Assembly (NCBI GenBank): GCA_024278755.1
Contig: JAJRSO010000038.1
Location: 62,001-126,000 of the forward strand
Length of the DNA stretch: 64,000 bases
Reading direction: 5' to 3'
DNA from: Calditrichota bacterium
GTDB lineage: Bacteria > Calditrichota > Calditrichia > Calditrichales > Calditrichaceae
A model generated the notes under the pieces. The model was given only the letters and a program-made list of their open reading frames with translations. It had not been told where the DNA came from and did no database searches. Both the position numbers and the translations under genes were made by a program. Below, in pieces: positions 9,022 to 17,581 of this stretch (positions within the stretch are counted from its first letter, which is position 1; every line of letters starts with the position of its first letter).

Positions 9022-10074
9022 TTAACAAATCCGTGGTAACTGTTCACCCACCGGCATATCGACGATGCGTTTAACACCGAGGCTGTTTTCCATGAGAACC
9101 TGACCGGGATTTTCATCGGATACGGTTCCAATTATTATCGCATTCTTTCCCAACGGATCCCGATGCATAGCCTCAAGCACTGCTTCCGCCGTTTTTGATT
9201 CGACCACAGCGATAAGCTTTCCTTCGTTAGCCGTGTACAGTGGATCGATGCCTAAAACTTCACAAGCGCCGCGTACATCATCCGATACCGGAATAAGCGT
9301 TTCATTTAATTCGATTCCCACCTGCGACGAAACCGCCAGTTCGTTTAATACCGCCGCCGCACCGCCGCGGGTAGGATCGCGCATGGCATTGATGCCGCCG
9401 ATGGGCAGTATGCGGCTGACAAGCCCGTTAAGCGCAGCCGTGTCGCTTCTTACGGTAGACTGAAAGGAAAGCCCCTTACGAGCCGTAAGAACGGCCATTC
9501 CGTGGTCGGCCAGGGTGCCGGATAAAATTATTTTATTACCCGGTTTTAAATTGGCAGCGCTGATATGAAGTCCTTCCGGAAGAAATCCGATTCCGCTTGT
9601 ATTGATAAATAGTTTATCGCAGCTGCCCTTTTCCACTACCTTAGTATCGCCCGTAACAATGTGCACACCGGCCCTATCCGCCGCATTTTTAATGGAAAGA
9701 ACGATTTGATGCAGCTCTTCGATGGGCAGACCTTCTTCCAGTACAAAACCGATGCTTAAAAATTTAGGAACGGCGCCGTTCATACAAACGTCATTTACCG
9801 TACCGTTTACAGCCAGATCGCCGATATTTCCTCCCGGGAAAAAAATCGGACTAACCACGAACGTATCTGTGGAGAAAGAGAGCCGCCCGCCCGGCGTTTG
9901 CAGTACGGCCTGATCGTCCAAACGATTTAAGGTCGTGTTGCCGAGGCAGGGCAGAAAGACCTTCTCCAGCAATTCGGCCGACATTCTGCCGCCGGCCCCG
10001 TGCGCCAACTGGATGGTGTCGTAATCCATTTTTGGCAGGGGACAGGAAAAGGATTCAATCGTTGTTTTTGACAT
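9022..10074 (-). CDS. hypE: hydrogenase maturation factor HypE
   Basis: A 350-residue member of the PurM/HypE ATP-dependent dehydratase family. The N-terminus has the AHGAGGRMS nucleotide-binding signature. The protein ends in PRIC, whose terminal cysteine is carbamoylated by HypF and dehydrated to thiocyanate, giving the cyanide ligands of the Ni-Fe site. Internal family motifs include STDTFVV and MRDPTRGGAA. The length is normal. It lies downstream of hypD with a 97-bp AT-rich spacer and upstream of the transporter gene. Confidence 0.97.
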   Translation of the reverse strand: MSKTTIESFSCPLPKMDYDTIQLAHGAGGRMSAELLEKVFLPCLGNTTLNRLDDQAVLQTPGGRLSFSTDTFVVSPIFFPGGNIGDLAVNGTVNDVCMNGAVPKFLSIGFVLEEGLPIEELHQIVLSIKNAADRAGVHIVTGDTKVVEKGSCDKLFINTSGIGFLPEGLHISAANLKPGNKIILSGTLADHGMAVLTARKGLSFQSTVRSDTAALNGLVSRILPIGGINAMRDPTRGGAAAVLNELAVSSQVGIELNETLIPVSDDVRGACEVLGIDPLYTANEGKLIAVVESKTAEAVLEAMHRDPLGKNAIIIGTVSDENPGQVLMENSLGVKRIVDMPVGEQLPRIC

Positions 10075-10094
10075 AATAATATCTCTAATTTATA

Positions 10095-10159
10095 ATTTTG
10101 AATGTTGGATTTTGAATGTTAAATAAAAAAACAATACAATTGTTTTCCATTCAAAATCT
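10095..10159. repeat. short AT-rich direct and inverted repeats between hypD and hypE
   Basis: The 12-mer ATTTTGAATGTT occurs twice, at 10095-10106 and 10109-10120. The arm GGATTTTGAATG (10107-10118) pairs with CATTCAAAATCT at 10148-10159 across a 29-base loop. The spacer contains no gene. It could form a weak hairpin between hypD and hypE, or be a dispersed intergenic repeat; only one copy is in this window. Confidence 0.45.
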
Positions 10160-10171
10160 AAAATTTATAAT

Positions 10172-11263
10172 TTATAATTGTCTTTTATGGTACCTAAAGT
10201 AGGCCGAGCAGGCGCCTTCGCTGGAAACCATCGTAGCGCCCAAAGGATGTTCGGGGGTGCACTCGCGGCCAAAAGCAGGACAGATATTTGGCTTTTTTAG
10301 CCCCTGCAGTATCTCGCCGCTGATACAAATTTTGGGTTCTTGCGCTTCTATATGCCCCACGCCAAATTTAAGGGAAGCGTCGTGTGCCGCGTATTTTTTT
10401 CGTATTTTAAATCCGCTTTTAGGGATGGAGCCGATGCCGCGCCATTTTCGATCGGTGATTTTAAATACCTCGTCGATTATTTTCCTGGCCGGGATATTCC
10501 CCCCGCGCGAAACCGCCCGTCCATATTCATTTTCAACCGTATACTGTCCCTTTTCTAACTGCTGAACGGTTTTTAAAATACCCTGAACCAAATCGGCCGG
10601 TTCGAACCCCGTAACCACAATGGGAACTTTATATTTTTGGGCAATGGGCTCATATTCTTCCCATCCCATTACGGCACAAACATGTCCGGCGGCCAGATAG
10701 GCCTGTACGCGGTTTGCAGGTGAGGAGAGTAGCGCTTCCATGGCCGGCGGCACCAGCACATGGCTAACCAGTTCACTGAAGTTTTGCAGTCCTTCACGGT
10801 GCGCCTGACGCACAGCCATGGCGTTTCCGGGGGCGGTCGTTTCGAAGCCAACCGCAAAAAAGACAACTTCTTTGTCAGGATTCTCTCGCGCAATTTTAAC
10901 AGCCTCAAGCGGAGAATAAACAAAGCGTACATCCGCACCTCTGGAACGGGCTTCCTGTAAATCAATTTCAGAACCCGGTACGCGCAACATATCGCCGAAA
11001 GAGGTAAAAATTACCTCGGGACGGGAGGCAATCTCCAGCGCCTGATCGATGAGTTCCAATGGCGTAACGCAAACGGGGCAACCCGGCCCGTGTACCAGTT
11101 CCACCTGATCTTTTAACAGTTCATTAATGCCGCTGCGCATAATGGAATGGGTTTGGCCGCCGCAAATTTCCATAATTACCCAGGGCTGCGTAACTGTCTC
11201 CTTAATCCGATCGATGATTTTTCGAATGATTTCGGGATTACGGTATTCGTCGATATATTTCAT
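10172..11263 (-). CDS. hypD: hydrogenase maturation factor HypD
   Basis: A 363-residue Fe-S protein that, with HypC, carries iron while CO and CN ligands are attached. Signatures are [12 protein letters not shown] near residue 34 and [10 protein letters not shown] near 78, whose cysteines bind iron and the partner. C-terminal cysteines for the [4Fe-4S] cluster are in [18 protein letters not shown]. The length is normal for the family. It follows hypC by 45 bp in the operon; no strong ribosome site is visible before its ATG. Confidence 0.97.
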   Translation of the reverse strand: MKYIDEYRNPEIIRKIIDRIKETVTQPWVIMEICGGQTHSIMRSGINELLKDQVELVHGPGCPVCVTPLELIDQALEIASRPEVIFTSFGDMLRVPGSEIDLQEARSRGADVRFVYSPLEAVKIARENPDKEVVFFAVGFETTAPGNAMAVRQAHREGLQNFSELVSHVLVPPAMEALLSSPANRVQAYLAAGHVCAVMGWEEYEPIAQKYKVPIVVTGFEPADLVQGILKTVQQLEKGQYTVENEYGRAVSRGGNIPARKIIDEVFKITDRKWRGIGSIPKSGFKIRKKYAAHDASLKFGVGHIEAQEPKICISGEILQGLKKPNICPAFGRECTPEHPLGATMVSSEGACSAYFRYHKRQL

Positions 11264-11308
11264 ATTTAATTACCAATTACCAATTTTATTTATACATCCT
11301 ATTGCGGT

Positions 11309-11602
11309 CTATTTCTTGTCATCTTTTCGTTTTTCGGATAAAGGTTCATTTTCAATGGTATAGCCATCGGATTTTAACTGATCCGTAACCTCATCCCAAG
11401 CTTCAAAGGATTTCTGCGCTTCCTCTTCATTTAGCAGGGAAATGGCAAAGCCGGCATGTACAATCACATACTGACCGGTTTCCGCTTCCGGCACATAGGC
11501 CAGGCAAACGCTGTTCAGGGTTCCGTTGTAATCAATATGACCCATTAACAGGCCGTTCTCTTCGTATGTTTTAACAATCTTTCCTGGAATAGCCAGACAC
11601 AT
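11309..11602 (-). CDS. hypC: hydrogenase maturation chaperone HypC
   Basis: A 97-residue chaperone that binds the hydrogenase large subunit and delivers the Fe(CN)2CO unit with HypD. The family begins Met-Cys-Leu-Ala-Ile-Pro-Gly, and Cys2 must become N-terminal to work. The correct start is therefore the ATG at 11602, not the GTG two codons upstream. A GGAG ribosome site five bases before the ATG agrees. The protein is slightly long for HypC, with a charged, lysine-rich C-terminal extension of about 15 residues. It lies between hypF (208 bp upstream) and hypD. Confidence 0.96.
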   Translation of the reverse strand: MCLAIPGKIVKTYEENGLLMGHIDYNGTLNSVCLAYVPEAETGQYVIVHAGFAISLLNEEEAQKSFEAWDEVTDQLKSDGYTIENEPLSEKRKDDKK

Positions 11603-11809
11603 TTTCACTCCTTTTAGCGCGGTTTCTAATGGTAGTTAAAATACAGATACCGGAAATTAAATAAAAGAAAATTTTTATTTAATTCATACGCCGCCGTGGC
11701 AGTCCTTATGACCTTTGGGCGTTTTGCCCGGTTAACGTACTTTAAATAAAACACTGTGAATCTTTATGAATGGAGCCAAAAAGATATCGGATTTGGCTCT
11801 GCGTACCCA
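11603..11809. other. spacer between hypF and hypC
   Basis: A 207-bp gap in an otherwise tight operon. It holds a possible hairpin (GAGCCAAA at 11773-11780 pairing with TTTGGCTC at 11792-11799) just after the hypF stop, without a clear T-run. A small hairpin, GGGC-gtttt-GCCC, lies near 11728. On the minus strand a very short open stretch would end in HKDCHGGV, too short to call a gene. A promoter for hypCDE may lie here but I cannot identify one. Confidence 0.35.
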
Positions 11810-14170
11810 TTACCTGCTTAAATGGGCTACTGTTTCCATCTTTGCCCGTAATAGCTTTTGACCGATAACCGCCTGTCCCAGCGAAATTCCTCCGTCATTC
11901 ATGGGGAAGCGCCGCTGTGTAAAACAATTTAAATCTAACTCCTTAAGCTTTTTTTGCAAACCGTTTAGTAAAATCTCATTCTGAAAAACGCCGCCGCTGA
12001 GTACAATTTTAGTAAGGCCGCTCTCTTTGGAAATTATCTTTAGGGTTTGAGCAAACAATTCAATAAGCGTTCGGTGAAAGCGTTCGGCAATTACAGACAG
12101 TTCCTGTCCTTCGAGAACGGCGCCGGTCACGGCGCGAATTATGGGGCTAACCGGAATTCGCGGCAGTGCAATTTCGAATTCAAAAGGTTCCACGTCGAGG
12201 GTATTAACCATCTGCATTAGTTCAATGGCCGCCTGAGCTTCATAATGTACTTCTCCGCGCAGGCCGCACAAGGCCGCAACTGCATCAAATAAACGGCCAC
12301 AACTGCTGGTAAAGGGTGCGTTTACCTTTTTTTCAATCATTTCGGAAATTATCTGTAGCGGATAAGTCGAAAGCGTTTTTAGTTCCGGAGGGTTTCCATT
12401 GAAGGCCGTATGCAGATAGCCCGCTGCTGTGCGCCAGGGCTGGCGAATGGCCGCGTCTCCGCCGGGCAGCGGCATGGGTTCCAGCCAGGCGCTGCGTTCG
12501 ATAGAGGTGTATGTGCCGGTTAATATTTCACCACCCCAGATAGTTTTATCATATCCGTAGCCGGTGCCGTCCAAAATTAAACCGATGACCGGTTCGTCCA
12601 AATCGTTTTCCGCCATACATGAGGCCATATGCGCATGATGATGTTGAACCGCAATCTGTTTTTTTGAGGATTGATCTCTGGCCCAGCGGGTTGAAAAATA
12701 TCCGGGATGCATATCATACACGATAATTCCCGGGTCGCTTGTCAGAATTTTTTTAAAGGTCTGAACGGTTTCGTTAAAAAAACGGTTGGCCGTTATATTT
12801 TCCAAATCGCCGATATGCTGACTGACAAAGGCACGGTTTTCCTTGAGCAGGCAAATGGTGTTTTTTAATTCGGCGCCCACGGCAAGAATGGCGGCTCCTT
12901 TTTCTTTTAAAAGATAGGGACGCGGTACAAACCCCCTGCTACGCCGTAAAAACTGGGTTTGCGTTTCCAGGGTAAAAAGCACCGAATCGTCGCCGCGTAC
13001 CAGGATTTCACGGTTGTGCATTAAAAATCCGTCGGCAATGTCCGCCAGCCGTTTACGGGCTTCTTCGTTTCCAATGGCAATGGGCTCTTCAGAGCGATTG
13101 GCCGAAGTCAGCACAAGGGCGATTAGCGCTTGATTAGCAAACGCCTTGCGCAACCGGTCCAATAAAATATAGTGCAGGGGAGTGTAAGGCAGCATAATCC
13201 CCAGCAGCTGGTTTCCCGGGGCCACCGATTGTGCAACGGGTAAACGGATCCGCTTTTTAAGCAGAACAATGGGACGCTGCGGGCTTTGCAGCCATTCTTT
13301 TTCCCGTTCCGAAACGTCGGCAATTTGTCGGATGCTTTGCAAATCCGCAAGCATCAGGGCCAGCGGTTTTTCCTCGCGATTTTTACGCAAGCGCAGCCGT
13401 TGCACTGCCTCTTCATTTAGCGCGTCCACCGCAAGATGAAATCCCCCCAATCCTTTAATAGCTAAAATTTTGCCCCGTTTCAGAAAGGCGGAGGACTGGT
13501 CAAAAGCGGCATCTCTTTTTGAAAGGGGGGCGGGATTTCCGGCTTCTTCAAACCAGACCTGTGGCCCGCAATCGGGGCAAGCATTCGGTTGGGCGTGGAA
13601 ACGGCGGTTTTCCGGATTTTCATATTCGGCCTTACAATCGCGGCAAAGCGGGAAGACAGACATGGACGTAAGCGGACGGTCGTAGGGCACGCCTTTGATA
13701 ATGGTAAAGCGCGGTCCGCAATCGGTACAGTTGATAAAGGGATACAGATAACGCCTGTCAGTGGGATCGAACAGTTCGCGCAGACAGGCGGGACAGATAG
13801 ACATATCGGGTGAAATAAGAGTTTCGTTTCCGGCGCCGGAGTGGGATCTTTTTATTTTAAACCCGTCGGAATGCAGAGGCGTTATTTCTGTAAAAGAGAT
13901 TTCGGTAATTTCCGATAACGGCGGCGGATGATGGAGCAGTTCTTTTTTGAACCGGTCAACGGACGAGGGACGGCCTTCAATTTCAATTTCTACCCCGCGG
14001 CTGGAATTACTGACAAAACCGCTCAGGGCAAACCGGCGGGCAGCGTTGTACACAAAGGGGCGGAATCCCACACCCTGCACGATACCGTTTACATTAATAC
14101 GAAGTCTAACGATAGTTTCTTTTTTAACGTCTGATAATGAACGAAATTTATGAGAAGGGTCCGGATGCAT
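11810..14170 (-). CDS. hypF: carbamoyltransferase HypF
   Basis: A 786-residue enzyme that makes the carbamoyl group used for hydrogenase cyanide ligands. Domains in order are: acylphosphatase (about 22-110, GIVQGVGFRPFVY); two zinc-finger-like CxxC pairs (CPACLRELFD with CTDCG, then CRDCKAEYE with CPDCG); a YrdC-like domain (about 230-410, with KGLGGFHLA and TSANRSEEP); and a Kae1-like carbamoyltransferase domain with HHHAHMASC and LILDGTGYG. The start leaves a leader of about 20 residues before the acylphosphatase fold, so a later start is possible. It begins 3 bp after the hypB stop. Confidence 0.97.
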   Translation of the reverse strand: MHPDPSHKFRSLSDVKKETIVRLRINVNGIVQGVGFRPFVYNAARRFALSGFVSNSSRGVEIEIEGRPSSVDRFKKELLHHPPPLSEITEISFTEITPLHSDGFKIKRSHSGAGNETLISPDMSICPACLRELFDPTDRRYLYPFINCTDCGPRFTIIKGVPYDRPLTSMSVFPLCRDCKAEYENPENRRFHAQPNACPDCGPQVWFEEAGNPAPLSKRDAAFDQSSAFLKRGKILAIKGLGGFHLAVDALNEEAVQRLRLRKNREEKPLALMLADLQSIRQIADVSEREKEWLQSPQRPIVLLKKRIRLPVAQSVAPGNQLLGIMLPYTPLHYILLDRLRKAFANQALIALVLTSANRSEEPIAIGNEEARKRLADIADGFLMHNREILVRGDDSVLFTLETQTQFLRRSRGFVPRPYLLKEKGAAILAVGAELKNTICLLKENRAFVSQHIGDLENITANRFFNETVQTFKKILTSDPGIIVYDMHPGYFSTRWARDQSSKKQIAVQHHHAHMASCMAENDLDEPVIGLILDGTGYGYDKTIWGGEILTGTYTSIERSAWLEPMPLPGGDAAIRQPWRTAAGYLHTAFNGNPPELKTLSTYPLQIISEMIEKKVNAPFTSSCGRLFDAVAALCGLRGEVHYEAQAAIELMQMVNTLDVEPFEFEIALPRIPVSPIIRAVTGAVLEGQELSVIAERFHRTLIELFAQTLKIISKESGLTKIVLSGGVFQNEILLNGLQKKLKELDLNCFTQRRFPMNDGGISLGQAVIGQKLLRAKMETVAHLSR

Positions 14171-14173
14171 AAG

Positions 14174-14986
14174 TCACGCAGTATTTTTCTTTGAATTTTG
14201 CTCTCTCAACCAGGCAAACCATGCATCCATGCCATCGCCTTTAGTGGCGGACACTTCAAAAAACTGTAAAGCGGGATTGACCTGACGCGCATAGGTTTTA
14301 CATTGTTCGATGTTAAAATCCACATAGGGCGTTAAATCGATTTTATTGATGATGCAAATATCGGAGACGCTGAACATCGTTGGATATTTAATGGGCTTGT
14401 CGTCGCCTTCGGTAACGCTGATAATGACCACCTTGTTTGATTCGCCCAAATCAAACAGGGCGGGGCAGACCAGGTTGCCCACATTTTCGATAAAAAGAAG
14501 CGAGTCCTGTTTGGGGGTAAGCTCCGTTACGGCGCGCGCGATCATCGAAGAATCCAAATGGCAGCCGTTGCCCGTGTTTACCTGCAAAACCGGCGCTCCT
14601 GCGGCGTCAATGCGCTCGGCGTCCTGCATGGTCTGCTGGTCGCCTTCAATGATGGAAATGGAAAATTCATTTTTTAAAGCGTGAATTGTTTTTTCCAGCA
14701 AAGTGGTTTTACCGGAACCGGGGGAACTAACGAGATTAAGTACGGTAATGTTTTTAGCCATAAAATAACCCCGGTTACGTTCGGCCAGCAGATTGTTTTT
14801 ACCGAGCACGTCCTGCTCAACAGCGAAAGTACGGCTGTGTTCATGTGGGTGATCGTGTGTATGGCCGTGGCCGTGATCATGCTCGTGCGTATGGCCGTGA
14901 TCGTGAAGGTGGCTATGACCGCTTTCGCCCGGTTTGGAAAAAGTGACGGCTTCGTCGGGTTGTCCGCATCCGCAGGTATCGCACAT
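14174..14986 (-). CDS. hypB: nickel-inserting GTPase HypB
   Basis: A 270-residue GTPase that hands nickel to the hydrogenase with HypA. The N-terminus begins MCDTCGCG, the high-affinity nickel CXXCGC motif. A histidine-rich stretch (about 23-50, alternating His with Gly, Asp and Glu) that can store nickel follows. The G domain has a P-loop (SSPGSGKTTLLEKT), a switch region around EGDQQT, and NKIDLTPY for guanine recognition. Downstream residues include the metal-binding Cys-His of NGCHLDS. It sits between hypA (15 bp gap) and hypF. Confidence 0.97.
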   Translation of the reverse strand: MCDTCGCGQPDEAVTFSKPGESGHSHLHDHGHTHEHDHGHGHTHDHPHEHSRTFAVEQDVLGKNNLLAERNRGYFMAKNITVLNLVSSPGSGKTTLLEKTIHALKNEFSISIIEGDQQTMQDAERIDAAGAPVLQVNTGNGCHLDSSMIARAVTELTPKQDSLLFIENVGNLVCPALFDLGESNKVVIISVTEGDDKPIKYPTMFSVSDICIINKIDLTPYVDFNIEQCKTYARQVNPALQFFEVSATKGDGMDAWFAWLREQNSKKNTA

Positions 14987-15001
14987 AATGGTTCTCCCGT
15001 T

Positions 15002-15343
15002 TTAATCTACATTAATATCTTTTACGCGCATTTCCGTTCCTCCGGAAATTTCGAAAACATAGGCGGAACATTTGGGGCATTTTACCATTCTGTCCAGCGC
15101 TTCAAAACGATGCCCGCATGCGCCGCAAACGGCCTGGGCCGGGATGACGCTGTACTTCAAAACCGCATTTTCGGCGATTGTGTTTTTGGCGGCTTCGGTA
15201 AAACAAAACTCCAAGGCATCCTGTAAAATTCCGGCTAAAGCGCCGGCTTCCACCGTAATTGCATTTATTTTTTTTGCCTTGTTTTGTTCAGCCGTCTGAA
15301 CAGCTAAATCCACAATGCCCACGGCCAAGGTCATTTCATGCAT
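15002..15343 (-). CDS. hypA: nickel metallochaperone HypA
   Basis: A 113-residue protein that begins MHEMTL. Met1, His2 and Glu3 belong to the nickel site that the family requires at the mature N-terminus, which fixes the start. A zinc site is formed by CGACGHRFEALDRMVKCPKC (two CxxC pairs, about 73-92). It partners HypB in nickel delivery. It is the first hyp gene of the operon and lies 15 bp after the stop of the DUF5916 gene, so transcription may begin further upstream. Confidence 0.96.
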   Translation of the reverse strand: MHEMTLAVGIVDLAVQTAEQNKAKKINAITVEAGALAGILQDALEFCFTEAAKNTIAENAVLKYSVIPAQAVCGACGHRFEALDRMVKCPKCSAYVFEISGGTEMRVKDINVD

Positions 15344-15358
15344 ATAAAATCTACTCTG

Positions 15359-17539
15359 TTAAATGGTAAAACGCCAAATAAATTTTGATAAAACCATTGT
15401 GTTGGTCATTTGCATCCGTGTCCCGACGGTGTCGTAGGACTGGTTAAGCACCAAATAAACGCCGGTTCCCGGTTTTGGAATCCAGTTTAATCGGAAATTT
15501 ATACTAACCTCCTGATCCTCGTCGTTCCATTGTCCGAAGAAAAGGCCAAACAAATCCGGTGTAAGCGCGTATTCGATTCTGCCGGATTGCTGACTGGCTG
15601 TAAAATGGCCGGACGGCAGTTTGATATAATTGTATTCGCTACTGTAGCTCAGGCTGATATGGCGGTTCACTCTCCAAATTAGCATACCGGATATTTCGTT
15701 TCGCTGTCCGTTAAAAAAATCGCCCCAGTTAACGGAGACAAAGCCGAAGAAGGGACGGCCGCTAAAGGTACTAAGCTGAATTTCGTAGTGGGTAAACCAG
15801 TATTCTCCGGCGGGAATGACAAAGCCATCGTGAATTTCAAAATTTTCATCCAGGTTTTCGGCGCTGCGCTGCACATTAAATTCAAAACGCTCACCGCTTT
15901 TTGTTGAAAATCCCAACGGCCGAAATTCGGTATCAAATGAGATTAGCCGCCCGGTTTGATCATTGAAATAATAATCAAAATCAATCGGTTTAAACACCAG
16001 CCGCCGCAAAAAGGGAAACATGGCGGGACGGGGATTAAATTGCAGTTCTGCATAGTATTTTTGATAATTGGTGCGGCGCAGAAAACCGGTTTCGGGCGTA
16101 AAGTTTTTTGAACTGCGTTCCCAGGAGGCGTCAAATTCGACAAAATCGCTGGGGTAGCTAACAAAGAGCCGTTGGGCGCTACCACTGCTGCCCGCTGAAT
16201 CCGGTGAAAAACTTTGCGCGTATGCGCCGCCTGTGACAAGTGTTTTATCTTCAAAAAAATGGGAGGTGGAATATAAAAAGTCTCCTCCGATAACGCCGTT
16301 TGCGTGGTCTTTTTCAAATTTACCCACACCAAGCAGCCCTACGGTGGATTCACGGCCCAGGTCCTGTTTCCAGCGCAGAACCGAAAAATTGGCAGAGGGT
16401 TTCGTATCAGATTTCGCCGTCTGGATGCTCATTCCGCCCAAAGTGGAATGACCTGTTTTGCCCATAATGCGGACGCCGCCAAGAATGGGAACACTGTTTC
16501 CCTCGGCGTCCAGGCCGATTCTGCGGCTGTAAAAGGGCTGAATTTTACGTCCCAGACCAAAATCGAAATAATCCTTTCCCTCCAGAAAAAATTCCCGTTT
16601 TTCCGGATAGTACAATGAAAACCGGCTCAGGTTGATCTGGTTGCGGTCCGACTCTACCTGAGCAAAATCGGTATTGGCCGTAATGTTTAGTTTTAAAGCC
16701 GGCGTAATTAAATAATTAATATCCCCGCCAAAATTCACATTGGTTTTGGCCTTTAATCCGGATTCATTTTGAACGCCCGCCAAAGCATAGGGTTTTAATT
16801 CAACAAGATTTACTTCTTCCAAATTTTCCAGTCCGGTTAAAACACCGGCATTTTTAACCTGTTCCAATTCGGCGTCACGCGACCAGCCCTGCCACATTAC
16901 CTGTTCGTGTTTGCGTCGGATATTGCGCTCGAAATTAATCCCCCAGACCTGCCGTTTTCTTTTTTTAAATTTCAAAGATGAAAAGGGAATGATGAATTCG
17001 GCAAACCAGCCTTCCTTACTGCGGCTGGTGCGTACATTCCAGACCCCGTTCCAGCTTTTGTTAAAATGCTGGCCGTTGTTTAAAATTAAGGCGTCGGCCC
17101 GGGCGCCATTCGGATTGGTTACAAAAAGGTATCCGTCCCGGTGGTTGTGGTAGGTGTCGATAATAATTTCGAAATTGTCGTCACCGTTCCAGCGAAAATC
17201 ACGTTGCATTTTGCGGGCGGTAATCAAATCGGGGCGGCTGTCGTAACACCATACGCCGATGTAAAGATTTTTACGATCATATAACACGGCAACTTCGGTT
17301 TTTTCACTGGCCGGTTTGCCTTCCGAAAGTTCTCGCTGTGTAAAATTAGATATTCTGGGGGCGCGCTGCCAAACAGGTTCGTTTAATTTACCATCCGCCT
17401 GTATTTTAAATGGGGTTAAAACGGCCCGCAGCAAATCGGGTTGACCATGCTGAGCGTATGCGGATGAAAGGAAAGAGAGGAGTAAAACTAACAACAAAGT
17501 GTGTGCAATTAATTTAGATTCCATAATTGTTGTATTCAC
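15359..17539 (-). CDS. DUF5916 outer-membrane protein with CBM9-like N-domain
   Basis: A 726-residue exported protein. After a signal peptide ending near SSAYAQ, residues 35-240 match the carbohydrate-binding family 9-like fold of DUF5916: KIQADGKLNEPVWQRAP, VLYDRKNLYIGVWCYDS, DDNFEIIIDTYHNHRDGY and FIIPFSSLKF. The rest (about 250-726) alternates polar and hydrophobic residues with many aromatics and resembles an outer-membrane beta-barrel. An ITANTDFAQVESDRNQ segment is typical of the family. Start choice is open between a GTG at 17539 and an ATG at 17524; neither has a clear ribosome site. The function is unknown. Its link to hypA may be only transcriptional. Confidence 0.85.
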   Translation of the reverse strand: MNTTIMESKLIAHTLLLVLLLSFLSSAYAQHGQPDLLRAVLTPFKIQADGKLNEPVWQRAPRISNFTQRELSEGKPASEKTEVAVLYDRKNLYIGVWCYDSRPDLITARKMQRDFRWNGDDNFEIIIDTYHNHRDGYLFVTNPNGARADALILNNGQHFNKSWNGVWNVRTSRSKEGWFAEFIIPFSSLKFKKRKRQVWGINFERNIRRKHEQVMWQGWSRDAELEQVKNAGVLTGLENLEEVNLVELKPYALAGVQNESGLKAKTNVNFGGDINYLITPALKLNITANTDFAQVESDRNQINLSRFSLYYPEKREFFLEGKDYFDFGLGRKIQPFYSRRIGLDAEGNSVPILGGVRIMGKTGHSTLGGMSIQTAKSDTKPSANFSVLRWKQDLGRESTVGLLGVGKFEKDHANGVIGGDFLYSTSHFFEDKTLVTGGAYAQSFSPDSAGSSGSAQRLFVSYPSDFVEFDASWERSSKNFTPETGFLRRTNYQKYYAELQFNPRPAMFPFLRRLVFKPIDFDYYFNDQTGRLISFDTEFRPLGFSTKSGERFEFNVQRSAENLDENFEIHDGFVIPAGEYWFTHYEIQLSTFSGRPFFGFVSVNWGDFFNGQRNEISGMLIWRVNRHISLSYSSEYNYIKLPSGHFTASQQSGRIEYALTPDLFGLFFGQWNDEDQEVSINFRLNWIPKPGTGVYLVLNQSYDTVGTRMQMTNTMVLSKFIWRFTI

Positions 17540-17581
17540 GCTTTCTGAATTTAGAAATTACCGGATTCGCATTAAATATTA

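Noticed and set aside
11690-11735. Remnant of a haem or hydrogenase C-terminus ending HKDCHGGV on the minus strand
   Set aside because: The open stretch is only about 15 codons and has no matching neighbour, so chance is likely.
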